From: Kineosporia sp. NBRC 101731
GTDB taxonomy: Bacteria > Actinomycetota > Actinomycetes > Actinomycetales > Kineosporiaceae
Direction of reading: 5' to 3'
DNA length: 64,000 nucleotides
Assembly: GCF_030269305.1 (NCBI RefSeq)
Contig: NZ_BSTC01000002.1
Location: 558,001-622,000, forward strand
Part shown: positions 26,069 to 33,917 of the stretch, piece after piece
Numbering within the stretch: the first letter of the stretch is position 1
Layout: every line of letters begins with the position of its first letter
Notes under the pieces: generated by a model
The model's database searches: none
The model's input: only the letters and a program-made list of their open reading frames with translations
What the model was told of the DNA's origin: nothing
Program-made: the position numbers and the translations under genes

Positions 26069-26377
26069 GTGTCTGACTGGCGATCACCCAAGGCCCGGCT
26101 GGAACTGACCTCACTTGGTGCCGGGGTCCTCGGCATCATCTCGGTCGTGGCGCTGCCACTCGGGCTCGTTGCGGCCTTTTCGCTGTGGCCCTCGACGTCG
26201 GACACCCTGGTCGGCCGGATCTTCGTCGCCGTCTGGATGATCGCCTGGGTGGGGTGCTGCCTCAACACCATCCGGATCGCGGTGCGACGCCGGGCCAGGG
26301 TCCGGATCTCTCCCTGGATCAACCCGAACCTGAGCACGCCCCTGTTCAGCATCCGTCCCATCGAAGACCGCGGGTAG
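26069..26377 (+). CDS. Small two-helix membrane protein
   Basis: 102 residues from GTG 26069. Two membrane helices (GAGVLGIISVVALPLGLVAAF, about 17-37; IFVAVWMIAWVGCCLNTIRIAV, about 51-72) are followed by a basic cytoplasmic patch (RRRARVRI) and a Pro-rich tail. It is 10 bases from the DUF1990 gene on the same strand, so the two are probably co-transcribed. No family recognised; codon use supports coding. Confidence 0.65.
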   Translation: MSDWRSPKARLELTSLGAGVLGIISVVALPLGLVAAFSLWPSTSDTLVGRIFVAVWMIAWVGCCLNTIRIAVRRRARVRISPWINPNLSTPLFSIRPIEDRG

Positions 26378-26387
26378 CCTCCGGAGC

Positions 26388-26918
26388 ATGTTCGCCCTGC
26401 GCCCCGACTTCGCCCGGACCCTCACCGACGCCGAGAACTCGTCCCCCGACGAGTCCGCCGGCTGGCTCGACCACCCGCCCGCGACGGCGGACCGGGTGAG
26501 CCACAGCATCCGGCTCCCCGGCGCCCTCGCGGACTACGGTCAGGCCCTTCTCGACTGGGAGGTCCACCGCGGCGCCGGTCTTCGGGTCACGGCGAGCGGC
26601 CCCGCGGCAGTCGGCGCGACCGTTGTGCTCGGCTACCGCATCGGCCCGGTGTGGGCCCTCATCCCCTGCCGGGTGACTGCCCTCGAGCAGACCGAGCAGG
26701 TCGTCGCCTTCACCTACGCCACGCTGCCCGGCCACCCCGAATCAGGGGCCGAGCGCTTCGGCTTCGTCGCGGACGACGACGGGGTCCGGTTCGAGGTGAG
26801 TGCGGTGAGCAGGCCCGCGTTCTGGGGCAGCCGCCTGGTTCCGGCCGTCTCCCGGCGGGTTCAGCGTCAGGTCACCGACCAGTACCTCGAGGCCGCACGC
26901 CGTCTCGCCCGCCCTTGA
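26388..26918 (+). CDS. DUF1990 family protein
   Basis: 176 residues from ATG 26388. The family signature is seen in DWEVHRGAGLRVTASG, GATVVLGYRIGPVWALIPCRV and AFTYATLPGHPESGAERFGF, with the final FWGSRLVPAVSRRVQRQVTDQYL helix. These soluble proteins have a START/Bet v1-like fold in the related plant and bacterial members; function is not established. Very close spacing to the small membrane gene upstream and the SnoaL-like gene 33 bases downstream suggests a three-gene unit ending at the 27369 terminator. Confidence 0.88.
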   Translation: MFALRPDFARTLTDAENSSPDESAGWLDHPPATADRVSHSIRLPGALADYGQALLDWEVHRGAGLRVTASGPAAVGATVVLGYRIGPVWALIPCRVTALEQTEQVVAFTYATLPGHPESGAERFGFVADDDGVRFEVSAVSRPAFWGSRLVPAVSRRVQRQVTDQYLEAARRLARP

Positions 26919-26951
26919 CCTCAACCCCGCTTCAGCGCCCAGCCTGGAGCC

Positions 26952-27353
26952 ATGACTCATCGCGAAGATCTGGACGCCATCACCCGCGTCGTCGCCACCG
27001 TCGAGCACGCCCAGCAGAACGAGCTTCCGGACGAGTTCGTCGGCCTGTTCCGGGATGATGCGATCTGGACCACCGGGCACGGTCGGCGATTGTTCGGACG
27101 GGACGAGATCGCCGACCTGACCCGTCGCTTCCTGCCCGGCTCGATGACGGAGACCACCCAGACCTACACCGTCGAGCACATCCTCTTCATCCGGCCCGAC
27201 GTGGCCGCGGTGAAGGTGCGCCAGCAGTACGTGACGCTCCACGGCGAGCCGCTCGAGAACGAGCCGCTGGGCAGCCCGCTCTACGTGATGAGCAGGGAGA
27301 ACGGCGAGTGGTGCATCGTCGCCGGGCAGAACACCCTGGTGGTGAAGGGCTGA
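26952..27353 (+). CDS. SnoaL-like/SgcJ-EcaC family protein (NTF2 fold)
   Basis: 133 residues from ATG 26952. NTF2-like layout: an N-terminal helix (DLDAITRVVATVEHAQQNELPDEFVGLFRDDAIWTT), a loop with GRRLFGRDEIADLTRRFLPG, then four strands (TYTVEHILFIRPDVAAVKVRQQYV, GSPLYVMSRENGEWCIVAGQNTLVV). This matches DUF4440/SgcJ-EcaC members. Many are small enzymes or binding proteins of unknown substrate; one subset detoxifies or isomerises polyketide-like molecules, which cannot be assumed here. It probably ends the transcript of the DUF1990 gene. Confidence 0.85.
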   Translation: MTHREDLDAITRVVATVEHAQQNELPDEFVGLFRDDAIWTTGHGRRLFGRDEIADLTRRFLPGSMTETTQTYTVEHILFIRPDVAAVKVRQQYVTLHGEPLENEPLGSPLYVMSRENGEWCIVAGQNTLVVKG

Positions 27354-27368
27354 CCGCCCCACAACCCG

Positions 27369-27402
27369 GTAGGGGCCGTCCGGCGTACCGGACAGCCCCT
27401 AC
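27369..27402. terminator. 15-bp hairpin between convergent genes
   Basis: 27369-27383 pairs with 27388-27402 with one mismatch, loop cgta. It separates the SnoaL-like gene from the convergent uppP and can serve both. Confidence 0.85.
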
Positions 27403-27417
27403 GACGACGAACCAGGA

Positions 27418-28242
27418 TCAGGTCGCGGAGATCCAGCCCAGGCTCAGGGCACCGAGCAGGGCCAGGCCCAGCACGATGCGGTACCAGACGAAGACGTAGA
27501 CGCTGTGCCGCTCCACGAACTTGAGCAGCCAGGCGATGATCGCGTACCCGACCACGAAGGCGATCAGCGTGGCGACGGTCATCTGGGCCGTGCTCACGCC
27601 GCTGTCCCCGGCGGTCACGTCCTTGAGGCTGAACAGGCCCGAGGCGACGACGGCGGGGATCGCCAGCAGGAACGAGTAGCGCACGGCGACGGACCGTTTG
27701 AGGCCGATGGCCAGACCGGCCGTGATCGTGCCGCCGGAGCGGGAGACGCCCGGGATCAGGGCCATGGCCTGGGCGAAGCCGAGGATGATGCCGTCCTTGA
27801 TGGTCAGGCTCTCCTCGTCACGCACCTGCGGGCCGAACTTCTCGGCCAGGCCGAGCACGATGCCGAAGATCACCAGCATGCTGGAGACCAGCCAGAGGTT
27901 GCGCGCAGGCTCCTTGATCGCGTCCTCGAACAGGAGGCCGAGCACACCGATCGGGATGGTGCCGAGGATGACCAGCCAGGCCATGCGGTAGTCGAAGGTC
28001 TGCCGCACCTGGGCATCCACGAAACCACGGCACCAGGTGATGAACAGGTTCCAGAGGTCCTTGGCGAAGTAGATGACGACGGCCGCCTCGGTACCCAGCT
28101 GGGTAACTGCGGTGAAGGCCGCGCCGGCGTCCTTGTCGAAGAACACCTCGGCGACGATCCGCAGATGCCCCGAGGACGAGATCGGGAGGAACTCGGTCAG
28201 CCCCTGCACCAGACCGAGAACGATGACCTCAAGCCAGCTCAC
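27418..28242 (-). CDS. uppP: Undecaprenyl-diphosphatase (BacA/UppP)
   Basis: 274 residues from GTG 28242 (AAGGGG 11 bases upstream); TTG 28251 is the longer option. The catalytic motifs are intact: [17 protein letters not shown] near the N-terminus and [17 protein letters not shown] in the second inverted repeat, both re-entrant loops. About eight membrane helices. It dephosphorylates undecaprenyl diphosphate on the outer membrane face to recycle the carrier for peptidoglycan and teichoic acid. It complements uppS at 3.9 kb. Asp/Lys-rich loops ([12 protein letters not shown]) are normal. Confidence 0.95.
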   Translation of the reverse strand: MSWLEVIVLGLVQGLTEFLPISSSGHLRIVAEVFFDKDAGAAFTAVTQLGTEAAVVIYFAKDLWNLFITWCRGFVDAQVRQTFDYRMAWLVILGTIPIGVLGLLFEDAIKEPARNLWLVSSMLVIFGIVLGLAEKFGPQVRDEESLTIKDGIILGFAQAMALIPGVSRSGGTITAGLAIGLKRSVAVRYSFLLAIPAVVASGLFSLKDVTAGDSGVSTAQMTVATLIAFVVGYAIIAWLLKFVERHSVYVFVWYRIVLGLALLGALSLGWISAT

Positions 28243-28413
28243 GGCGGTCAAAACCCCTTCGTTGCGGCGCCCGGCGGCCCGGCTTCGAGCCGGCTGCCAC
28301 GGTCTGCCTACGCGAGACCCCCGGCGGCGGCGCCAGAGGACGATGTTTGCGCACCGCGTAACCGTCGAGGAACAAATCCCACGAGGGGCGGTGGCCAGGT
28401 GACCCTACACGGC

Positions 28414-28441
28414 TTGATACGCCGTGAGGCAATCTCGTCAA
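28414..28441 (-). promoter_or_regulatory. Candidate promoter for uppP
   Basis: On the minus strand TTGACG (28436-28441) and TATCAA (28414-28419) are spaced by 16 bases, about 170 bases upstream of the uppP start. An 8-bp hairpin (ATGCCCGC 28452-28459 / 28466-28473) lies just upstream of the -35. Confidence 0.35.
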
Positions 28442-28710
28442 TTCCCTGAAAATGCCCGCGAGACGGCGGGCATCGTGCAACGAATGCGACCTCTGAAGGG
28501 TTCCGGGACAGCTGGTACCGAACTGCACGCGCCCTCAGCGCTGTGGCCTACAAGGGGAATCACCTATCGAGCCGGGCAAAACGGATGAGCCGCCCAGGTT
28601 TCCCCGAACGGCCGTCCGCCGAATCTGTTGCTCAGCCGAACAACTCCGCGCGGCGGCGTTATCCGATCGGTGCCGGATCGTCATCCGCCCCGTCGGGGTT
28701 CGGGGAGCTT

Positions 28711-28727
28711 TTGCATGATCACGAACG
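28711..28727. repeat. Half copy of the dispersed hairpin element (copy C)
   Basis: TTGCATGATCACGAACG matches the right arm of the dispersed element but I find no left arm nearby. It is 11 bases past the stop of the ClpN-HTH gene. The rest of the 495-bp gene-free stretch (28243-28737) holds the uppP promoter region and nothing else I can support. Confidence 0.55.
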
Positions 28728-28737
28728 AGGTGGAGGC

Positions 28738-29457
28738 CTACGGGGCCAGCTCCCCCAGGAGGCGCTGCACGTCCGCCTCGAGCTTTTCGGTGGCGACCCC
28801 GAGCTGCCCGAGCAGGCCTGTCCCGTTTTCGTGCTCGGCGAGGGCCAGCAGGATGTGCTCGGTGCCGACGTAGTTGTGCCCGAGTCGCAGGGCCGTGCGC
28901 AGGGTCAGCTCGAGCACCTTCTTCGCGGCCGCGTCGTAGGGAATGAGCGCCGGCACGTCGGCCGCCGGCTCCGGCAGAACGGCAGTGGCGGCCTCGATCA
29001 GCTGCGCACTCGTGACACCCTGCGCATCGAGGGCCTTCAGCGCCAGCGTGTCCGGAACAGCGGCCAGCCCCAGAAACAGATGGGCGAGCCCGATGTGATC
29101 ACTGCTCGCGTCCCGGGCCGCGGTCTGTGACTGCACGACGGCGTCGCGGGCGCGCGGGGTGAACCGCTTGAACCCGGCGCTCATGTCCAGCGGCTCGACA
29201 TCGGCCTTGACCACGAACCGTTTCTGGACGGCCTGTTTGCTCACGCCCATGCTCGTACCGATCTCGGTCCACGACGCCCCCGAGCGCCGGGCCTGGTCGA
29301 CGAAGTGGCCGATCAGATGATCGGCCACCTCACCGAGGTAGTCGCCCACGACCACGGCGCCGGACAACTGCTCCAGCGGTTCGGTGTGGGCGCTCTTGAT
29401 GGCCCGGATCAGATCATCCAGGCGCACGCTGTCGGTGGTCGTACGGGAATCCGTCAT
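28738..29457 (-). CDS. HTH-Clp N-terminal domain protein, probable autoregulator
   Basis: 239 residues from ATG 29457. Residues 52-83 (DQARRSGASWTEIGTSMGVSKQAVQKRF) are a helix-turn-helix. Residues 98-239 form a double Clp_N repeat: FTPRARDAVVQSQTAARDASSDHIGLAHLFLGL and LELTLRTALRLGHNYVGTEHILLALAEHENG. ClpN domains recruit substrates or adaptors to the Clp protease; here there is no AAA+ module, so the protein may sense substrates and control genes. The promoter has two perfect palindromes overlapping -35 and -10, and the transcript is predicted to be leaderless. A half copy of the dispersed hairpin lies past its stop. Confidence 0.88.
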   Translation of the reverse strand: MTDSRTTTDSVRLDDLIRAIKSAHTEPLEQLSGAVVVGDYLGEVADHLIGHFVDQARRSGASWTEIGTSMGVSKQAVQKRFVVKADVEPLDMSAGFKRFTPRARDAVVQSQTAARDASSDHIGLAHLFLGLAAVPDTLALKALDAQGVTSAQLIEAATAVLPEPAADVPALIPYDAAAKKVLELTLRTALRLGHNYVGTEHILLALAEHENGTGLLGQLGVATEKLEADVQRLLGELAP

Positions 29458-29459
29458 GC

Positions 29460-29504
29460 GTCAACCATAGGTTGACGATTCGAGGGCGTCAACCAATGGT
29501 TGAC
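29460..29504 (-). promoter_or_regulatory. Two GTCAACC-3-GGTTGAC operators overlapping a promoter
   Basis: Perfect 17-bp palindromes at 29460-29476 (centre ata) and 29488-29504 (centre aat) are 28 bp apart, centre to centre. On the minus strand TTGACG of the distal site and TATGGT of the proximal site form a -35/-10 pair with a 17-base spacer. Six bases separate TATGGT from the ATG, so transcription would begin at or next to the start codon. Confidence 0.8.
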
Positions 29505-29509
29505 GCGCG

Positions 29510-30709
29510 TCAGGCCGCCCGGGAGAAGTTCGGCCGACCGTCGCGCTCCAGCAGTTCGTCGAGCTCGGCGTCGATCGGGTCAAGCTCGTCGAGACCCAGA
29601 AAATGAGGGACGAGGTGGATACCCGGAGCGGGCACGGCCACCCGGCGTCGGGGAATCGAGAGAGGCGTCACCGGCGCCGTCCGGTCCGACCCGACCGCAG
29701 GTCCCGGCATCACGGCCCCTGCCCCCTGGCCCCCGACCACGACGTCCACCCGCGGGCGTTCGGTGGTGACCGGCGTCCTCAATGCGTCGTTCGCCGTCGC
29801 CGTGGACCGCGACTGATGGATCGTGCCGATGTAGATGCCGGCCAGCAGCGCCACCCCGCCACCGATCTGGCCGGGGCCCGCCGGGTCACCCAGGATCGTG
29901 ATGGCGATGACGGTCGCGACCAGGGTCTCCAAGTTGAGGAAGACACCGGCGATCTCGGGCGCCACCCCGGTCTGGCCGTAGGCGAAGAGGGTGAAGGGCA
30001 TGACCGTGCCGACCACCGCGAGCGCGACCGCGGCGAGCAGTGCGCCACCGCCGAGCCCGTTCTGCCCGGGCACCGGGAGGTCTTCGGTGAACAGGGCGAA
30101 GGGCAGCACCGCGACGGCCGAGGCGAAGAACTGCGCGGTGGTGACGGCGAGAACGTCCTGCCCGGACAGCAGACGGGCCTGCAGGATGGTGAACACCGCG
30201 CCGATGGCCACCGAGCCCAGCACGATGGCGTCCCCTCCGAGCGAGGCACCTCCGCCACCCGCGCCGGCCACCACGACGATGCCGGTCAGCGACAGCGCGA
30301 AGCCGCCCCAGGCGACCGCACCCAGCTTGGCGCCGTTGAAGACCACCGCGAGCACGGCGACCAGGATCGGCACCGAGCCGAGCAGCAGCGCCGCGTGGGT
30401 GACGCTGGTGCGGTCGAGGCCCAGGTTCTGCAGCAGCACGCACGCGCCGTAGCCGAAGGCACCGTAGAGCCACAGCATGGGGCGCACCTGGCGCAGGCGG
30501 GGCCGGGCGATCACCACGATCAGCAGGCCGGCCAGCGCGAACCGGAACACGGTGAGCCAGGCCGGCCCGAATCCGGTGAACGCCGCCTTGCTCAACGGAA
30601 CACTCGTGCCCCAGGAGAGACCCGCAAGGGTCAGGGCGGCCAGCGCCGAGGTGCGACGGTCGAGGCGACTGAGGAGGTGGCTGAGGCGAGGTGGGCGTAC
30701 GGCGAACAT
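29510..30709 (-). CDS. EamA/DMT superfamily transporter
   Basis: 399 residues from ATG 30709. Ten membrane helices in two EamA halves: LAALTLAGLSWGTSVPLSKAAFTGFGPAWLTVFRFALAG begins the first; the second includes APEIAGVFLNLETLVATVIAITILGDP, a typical DMT end. The family exports amino acids, nucleosides or drugs. The last ~85 residues form an unusually long cytoplasmic Pro/Arg-rich tail (RVDVVVGGQGAGAVMPG...HLVPHFLGLDELDPIDAELDELLERDG). A divergent Lrp/AsnC regulator 71 bases away suggests amino-acid export, by analogy to LysE- and BrnFE-type systems; this is inference. Confidence 0.9.
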   Translation of the reverse strand: MFAVRPPRLSHLLSRLDRRTSALAALTLAGLSWGTSVPLSKAAFTGFGPAWLTVFRFALAGLLIVVIARPRLRQVRPMLWLYGAFGYGACVLLQNLGLDRTSVTHAALLLGSVPILVAVLAVVFNGAKLGAVAWGGFALSLTGIVVVAGAGGGGASLGGDAIVLGSVAIGAVFTILQARLLSGQDVLAVTTAQFFASAVAVLPFALFTEDLPVPGQNGLGGGALLAAVALAVVGTVMPFTLFAYGQTGVAPEIAGVFLNLETLVATVIAITILGDPAGPGQIGGGVALLAGIYIGTIHQSRSTATANDALRTPVTTERPRVDVVVGGQGAGAVMPGPAVGSDRTAPVTPLSIPRRRVAVPAPGIHLVPHFLGLDELDPIDAELDELLERDGRPNFSRAA

Positions 30710-30761
30710 GGTGGCTATTCTGCGGAGACGAAGTATATAAATCGGACACTGCCCGGAGTTA

Positions 30762-30776
30762 CCAACTATTGTTTGG
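30762..30776. promoter_or_regulatory. CCAA-7-TTGG palindrome in the EamA-Lrp divergent region
   Basis: CCAACTATTGTTTGG lies just before the Lrp start, in an AT-richer 71-bp region that also carries tatataaat (about 30734-30742). It is the best candidate for an Lrp-type operator controlling both genes. Confidence 0.45.
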
Positions 30777-30780
30777 CGAT

Positions 30781-31269
30781 GTGGCCATCGAACTTGATGA
30801 AATTGACGTCAAGCTGCTGACTCAGCTCCAGCAGGACGCCGACCGGACGAATCTCGAGCTGGCCGAGCTGGTGGGCCTGTCCCCCGCGGCCACCCTGCAC
30901 CGGGTGCGCCGGCTCAAGGAGAGCGGGGCGATCCGGATCATCAGTGCCTCGGTCGACGCCGCGGCGGTCGGCTTCCCCCTCACCGTATTCATGTCTGTGA
31001 CCACGGGGAACGCCCGCGCGACGGAACGGTTCGAGCGGGAGGTGCAGCTGCTGCCGCAGGTGGTCGCGGCCGAGACGGTGGCCGGCGAGATGGACTACTG
31101 GCTCACGGTGGTGGCCCGTGACGTGGAAGACCTGGAGCACACGCTCACCCGGATCGCGACGCACGGCGGCGGGCGGGTGGTGACCTATCTACGCCTGAAG
31201 CAGCTCAAACCCCCCACCCCTCTGCCCCTCCTGCCGAGCGCAGCGGCCCGGCAGAGACGCCGCAGTTAG
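30781..31269 (+). CDS. Lrp/AsnC family transcriptional regulator
   Basis: 162 residues from GTG 30781, with little ribosome site. The N-terminal IELDEIDVKLLTQLQQDADRTNLELAELVGLSPAATLHRVRRLKESGAI is the classic Lrp helix-turn-helix. The C-terminal RAM/AsnC domain follows: FPLTVFMSVTTGNARATERFEREVQLLPQVVAAETVAGEMDYWLTVVARDVEDLEHTL, with the ligand-pocket segment near GEMDYWL. These regulators bind amino acids and form octamers. The divergent EamA exporter is the likely target. Its TAG overlaps the convergent VOC gene stop. Confidence 0.93.
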   Translation: MAIELDEIDVKLLTQLQQDADRTNLELAELVGLSPAATLHRVRRLKESGAIRIISASVDAAAVGFPLTVFMSVTTGNARATERFEREVQLLPQVVAAETVAGEMDYWLTVVARDVEDLEHTLTRIATHGGGRVVTYLRLKQLKPPTPLPLLPSAAARQRRRS

Positions 31270-31673
31270 CTCGCCGCCCGGTGGGCACCGGGGTAGGTGC
31301 CGAAGTACCAGGTGTTGCCCTCCGGATCGCGGGCCTCGAAATCCGTTGATCCGTAGTCGGTGACGTGCAGCTCGGTGGAGATGACGGCCCCGGCGCCCCG
31401 GGCGCGCTCGGCCAGCGCCTCGATCTGACCGTCGGGAACCACCACGTAGCAGCTGAAACCGCCCGTGGTGATGGCCTTGCCGTCGTCGCGGACCGACCCG
31501 AGCATCACCCCACCGCCGGGAGGCCAGGCCAGTTCGGCGTGATGCACCACGCCGTCCTGCTCATGGCAGACGGTTTCCTCGAAGCCGAAGGCCGTCACCA
31601 GGAATGCCATCAACCCCCGGGCGTCGCGGGCCCGGAACGTCGGCCAGACGCCGGGCGGTGGAGTGGTGGTCAT
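31266..31673 (-). CDS. VOC superfamily protein (glyoxalase/bleomycin-resistance fold)
   Basis: 135 residues from ATG 31673 with GGGGGGATCC. Two beta-alpha-beta-beta-beta modules: VWPTFRARDARGLMAFLVTAFGFEETVCHEQDGVVHHAELAWPPGGGVMLGS, and GGFSCYVVVPDGQIEALAERARGAG...DYGSTDFEARDPEGNTWYFGTYPG. The C-terminal F.ARDPEGN.W.FGTY is the usual closing strand with a Glu ligand position. The PhnB-like type often binds metals or small antibiotics; substrate unknown. It converges on the lrp gene by three bases. Confidence 0.88.
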   Translation of the reverse strand: MTTTPPPGVWPTFRARDARGLMAFLVTAFGFEETVCHEQDGVVHHAELAWPPGGGVMLGSVRDDGKAITTGGFSCYVVVPDGQIEALAERARGAGAVISTELHVTDYGSTDFEARDPEGNTWYFGTYPGAHRAAS

Positions 31674-31760
31674 GGATCCCCCCGGATCTCGGTACGAGCA
31701 TCGTGACGCCCGCCACTTTGCCTCACGAGCGGTGCGCGTGGGCCGTACCGGCAAAAAGAA

Positions 31761-31786
31761 GTCGCGGGCCCGGTGGGACCCGCGAC
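31761..31786 (-). terminator. Rho-independent terminator of the 46-residue gene
   Basis: GTCGCGGG (31761-31768) pairs with 31779-31786. On the minus strand the hairpin is followed by TTCTTTTT, one of the few T-runs in this window. Confidence 0.75.
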
Positions 31787-31846
31787 GTGTGGAACGAACT
31801 GCTGGAACGGACGATGGACGGGGGCGGCAGGGGGCCTCACCCGGCC

Positions 31847-31987
31847 TCAGCCGACGTTCATCCCACTGTCACGGTGCAGCGGGTGGGTGAGCTCGAGCCG
31901 GTTGGGGTCGAGCGAACGGGAGTCGGCGCCGAGCCAGGGGGCGAGGGCGACGGTGGCGAGCAGCAGGAACACAATCAAGAAGGTCAT
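31847..31987 (-). CDS. 46-residue single-pass membrane protein divergent from MocR
   Basis: ATG 31987 to TGA 31847, with GGAAGGAG upstream. One membrane helix at the start (MTFLIVFLLLATVALAPWLG) is followed by ADSRSLDPNRLELTHP, which ends in a His/Asp-rich tail. The APxxGADSR pattern after a short hydrophobic helix recalls small proteins encoded next to MocR-type regulators in other actinomycetes (from memory). A 61-bp divergent region with a palindrome separates it from the MocR gene, and it has its own terminator. It is probably a MocR target. Confidence 0.7.
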   Translation of the reverse strand: MTFLIVFLLLATVALAPWLGADSRSLDPNRLELTHPLHRDSGMNVG

Positions 31988-32023
31988 GGCATGTACCTTG
32001 CTCCTTCCTGGCCTTGCAACCCA

Positions 32024-32047
32024 TAGCCAATTCGTGAAGACTGGCTA
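32024..32047. promoter_or_regulatory. TAGCCA-12-TGGCTA operator at the mocR start
   Basis: The palindrome ends one base before the MocR ATG. AGCCAATTC in it (32025-32033) is repeated inside the coding start at 32068-32076, 43 bp away. MocR-family regulators commonly use such repeated sites for autoregulation. The short distance to ATG suggests a leaderless transcript. Confidence 0.6.
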
Positions 32048-32048
32048 C

Positions 32049-33575
32049 ATGCCTCCCCTAAAGAAGCAGCCAATTCAGCAGCGTGGACGCGTCAGTGCAC
32101 GAGAACTGATGCCAATGCTGACCGATTGGCGGTCTTCCGGCGAGGGCATTCCGGGCTATCGGGCCCTGGCCGACCGGCTGCGCCTGCTGGTACTCGACGG
32201 CCGATTGCCGGTCGACACGGTGCTGCCGTCCGAGCGCACGCTCGCCGAGGCGCTGGAGACCAGCCGGACCACCACCACCTCGGCCTACCGCCTGCTGCGG
32301 GAGTCCGGCTTCGCCGAGGGCAGCCAGGGCGCCGGCACCTGGACCACGCTGCCCCGTAGCGAGGGCCGCAGCGAGTCACCGATCTGGCCCGAGCACCTCA
32401 GCGGTGAGCCCGACCCCTCCGGCGCCCGCGGCGACTTCTCCTCGGCCGCCCTGGAGGCCCCGCCCGAGCTGTACCCGGCCTACCAGGCGGCGATCAGCGA
32501 ACTGCCGCGGTTCCTGCCCGGCAACGGCTACGTCACCAGTGGCCTGCCGGTGCTGCGCGACCGCATCGCGCAGCGCTACACCGAGGCGGGCCTGCCCACC
32601 ACGCCGGAGCAGATCCTGGTGACCAACGGCGCACTGCAAGCACTGCACCTGGTGCTCGGCCTGGTGATGGAACGCGGTGACCGGGTGCTGGTCGAGCACC
32701 CCACCTATCCGGCGGCGGCCCAGGCGATCCGCACCCGCGGCGGGCGCTGCGTGCCGTTGCCGGTCGAGGCCGGGTGGGACATCGAGCGGATGGCCACGCT
32801 GATCCGGCAGACCGGCGCCCATCTGGCCTACCTGATGCCCGATTTCCACAACCCCACCGGGCTCCTGATGGATGAGGCCCAGCGTCGCGAGCTGGGCGCG
32901 ATGATCGCCGACACCGGGTGCCGCATCATCGTCGACGAGACCATGCGTGAGCTCGACCTGCGCACTGCCATTCCCGCCGCCCGCGCGGGCGTGCCCACCC
33001 CCCAGAATCTGCCGATGCCCCGGCCGCTGGCCGCGTTCGGGCCCGCTGAGCACGTGATCACGCTGGGTTCGGCCTCCAAGACGTTCTGGGGCGGCCTGCG
33101 GATCGGCTGGGTGCGCGCCTCCCAGCCGCTGATCCGGCGGCTCGGCCTGGCCCGCGGCAACGAGGACCTGAGCGGGCCCCTGCTGGAGCAGTTGGCCACG
33201 GCCCATTTGCTGGAAAACCTGCCCACGATCCGGCACCAGCGGCAGCGACTGGTCGCCGAGCGCGCCGTCGCCCTGCGCGACGCGCTGGCCATGCACCTGC
33301 CGGGCTGGAGCGTTCCGATGCCGCAGGGTGGGATCTCGCTGTGGTGCCACCTGCCCGAGCCGCGTAGCTCGCACGTGGCCGCCTCCGCCCGGGCCATGGG
33401 CGTCTGGCTCACTCCCGGGCCGAGATTCGGCCTGGACGGCGCCTTCGAGGCCCGCATCCGCCTGCCCTTCGCCCGGCCCACCCACGACCTGGTCGCGATG
33501 ACCGAGGTACTGGCCCGGGCCTGGCACTCCCAGGGACGCGCGCACTCGCTGGACGACGACCTGACCACCGTCTGA
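32049..33575 (+). CDS. MocR-type regulator (GntR HTH fused to class I aminotransferase fold)
   Basis: 508 residues from ATG 32049. Residues 35-105 are a GntR winged helix (GYRALADRLRLLVLDGRLPVDTVLPSERTLAEALETSRTTTTSAYRLLRESGF). Residues 140-500 are an aminotransferase-like domain that binds PLP: GYVTSGLPVLRDRIAQRY, VTNGALQALHLVL, PDFHNPTGLLMD, and GSASKTFWGGLRIGW with the Schiff-base Lys. MocR regulators sense PLP adducts such as D-cycloserine, GABA or PLP itself. Target candidates are its own gene and the divergent 46-residue membrane protein. A microsatellite and perfect hairpin follow its stop. Confidence 0.93.
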   Translation: MPPLKKQPIQQRGRVSARELMPMLTDWRSSGEGIPGYRALADRLRLLVLDGRLPVDTVLPSERTLAEALETSRTTTTSAYRLLRESGFAEGSQGAGTWTTLPRSEGRSESPIWPEHLSGEPDPSGARGDFSSAALEAPPELYPAYQAAISELPRFLPGNGYVTSGLPVLRDRIAQRYTEAGLPTTPEQILVTNGALQALHLVLGLVMERGDRVLVEHPTYPAAAQAIRTRGGRCVPLPVEAGWDIERMATLIRQTGAHLAYLMPDFHNPTGLLMDEAQRRELGAMIADTGCRIIVDETMRELDLRTAIPAARAGVPTPQNLPMPRPLAAFGPAEHVITLGSASKTFWGGLRIGWVRASQPLIRRLGLARGNEDLSGPLLEQLATAHLLENLPTIRHQRQRLVAERAVALRDALAMHLPGWSVPMPQGGISLWCHLPEPRSSHVAASARAMGVWLTPGPRFGLDGAFEARIRLPFARPTHDLVAMTEVLARAWHSQGRAHSLDDDLTTV

Positions 33576-33647
33576 CGCGGCTTGAGCGGCCCGAGCGGAG
33601 TCCGAGCGCGGACCCGGGCCCTGATCACGGCGGGTCGGACCGCCGGC

Positions 33648-33719
<72 letters not shown>

Positions 33720-33740
33720 GGGTGGGAGCGGAGAGGTCGG

Positions 33741-33792
33741 CGTTGTGTACACCTGGTACATCCGGTAACGGATGTACCAGGTGTACACAACG
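33741..33792. terminator. Perfect 24-bp inverted repeat with GTAA tetraloop
   Basis: 33741-33764 is the exact complement of 33769-33792; the loop 33765-33768 is gtaa, a GNRA-type tetraloop. It carries two GTGTAC cores. It sits after the MocR gene and upstream of the GNAT gene. It may terminate transcription, bind a dimeric protein, or form a stable structured RNA. No T-run follows. The rest of the 33576-33917 stretch holds the microsatellite and the GNAT ribosome site. Confidence 0.8.
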
Positions 33793-33917
33793 CGTCAGCC
33801 CCGTCAGGCCACCGAACCGGAACGAACTCCCGGACGCGCCCGCGACGCACGTCGCAGTGTCCGCCTCGTTCATGATCATCTCGGCAAGACCTGCCCCATC
33901 CCTTCACAGGAGATTTC

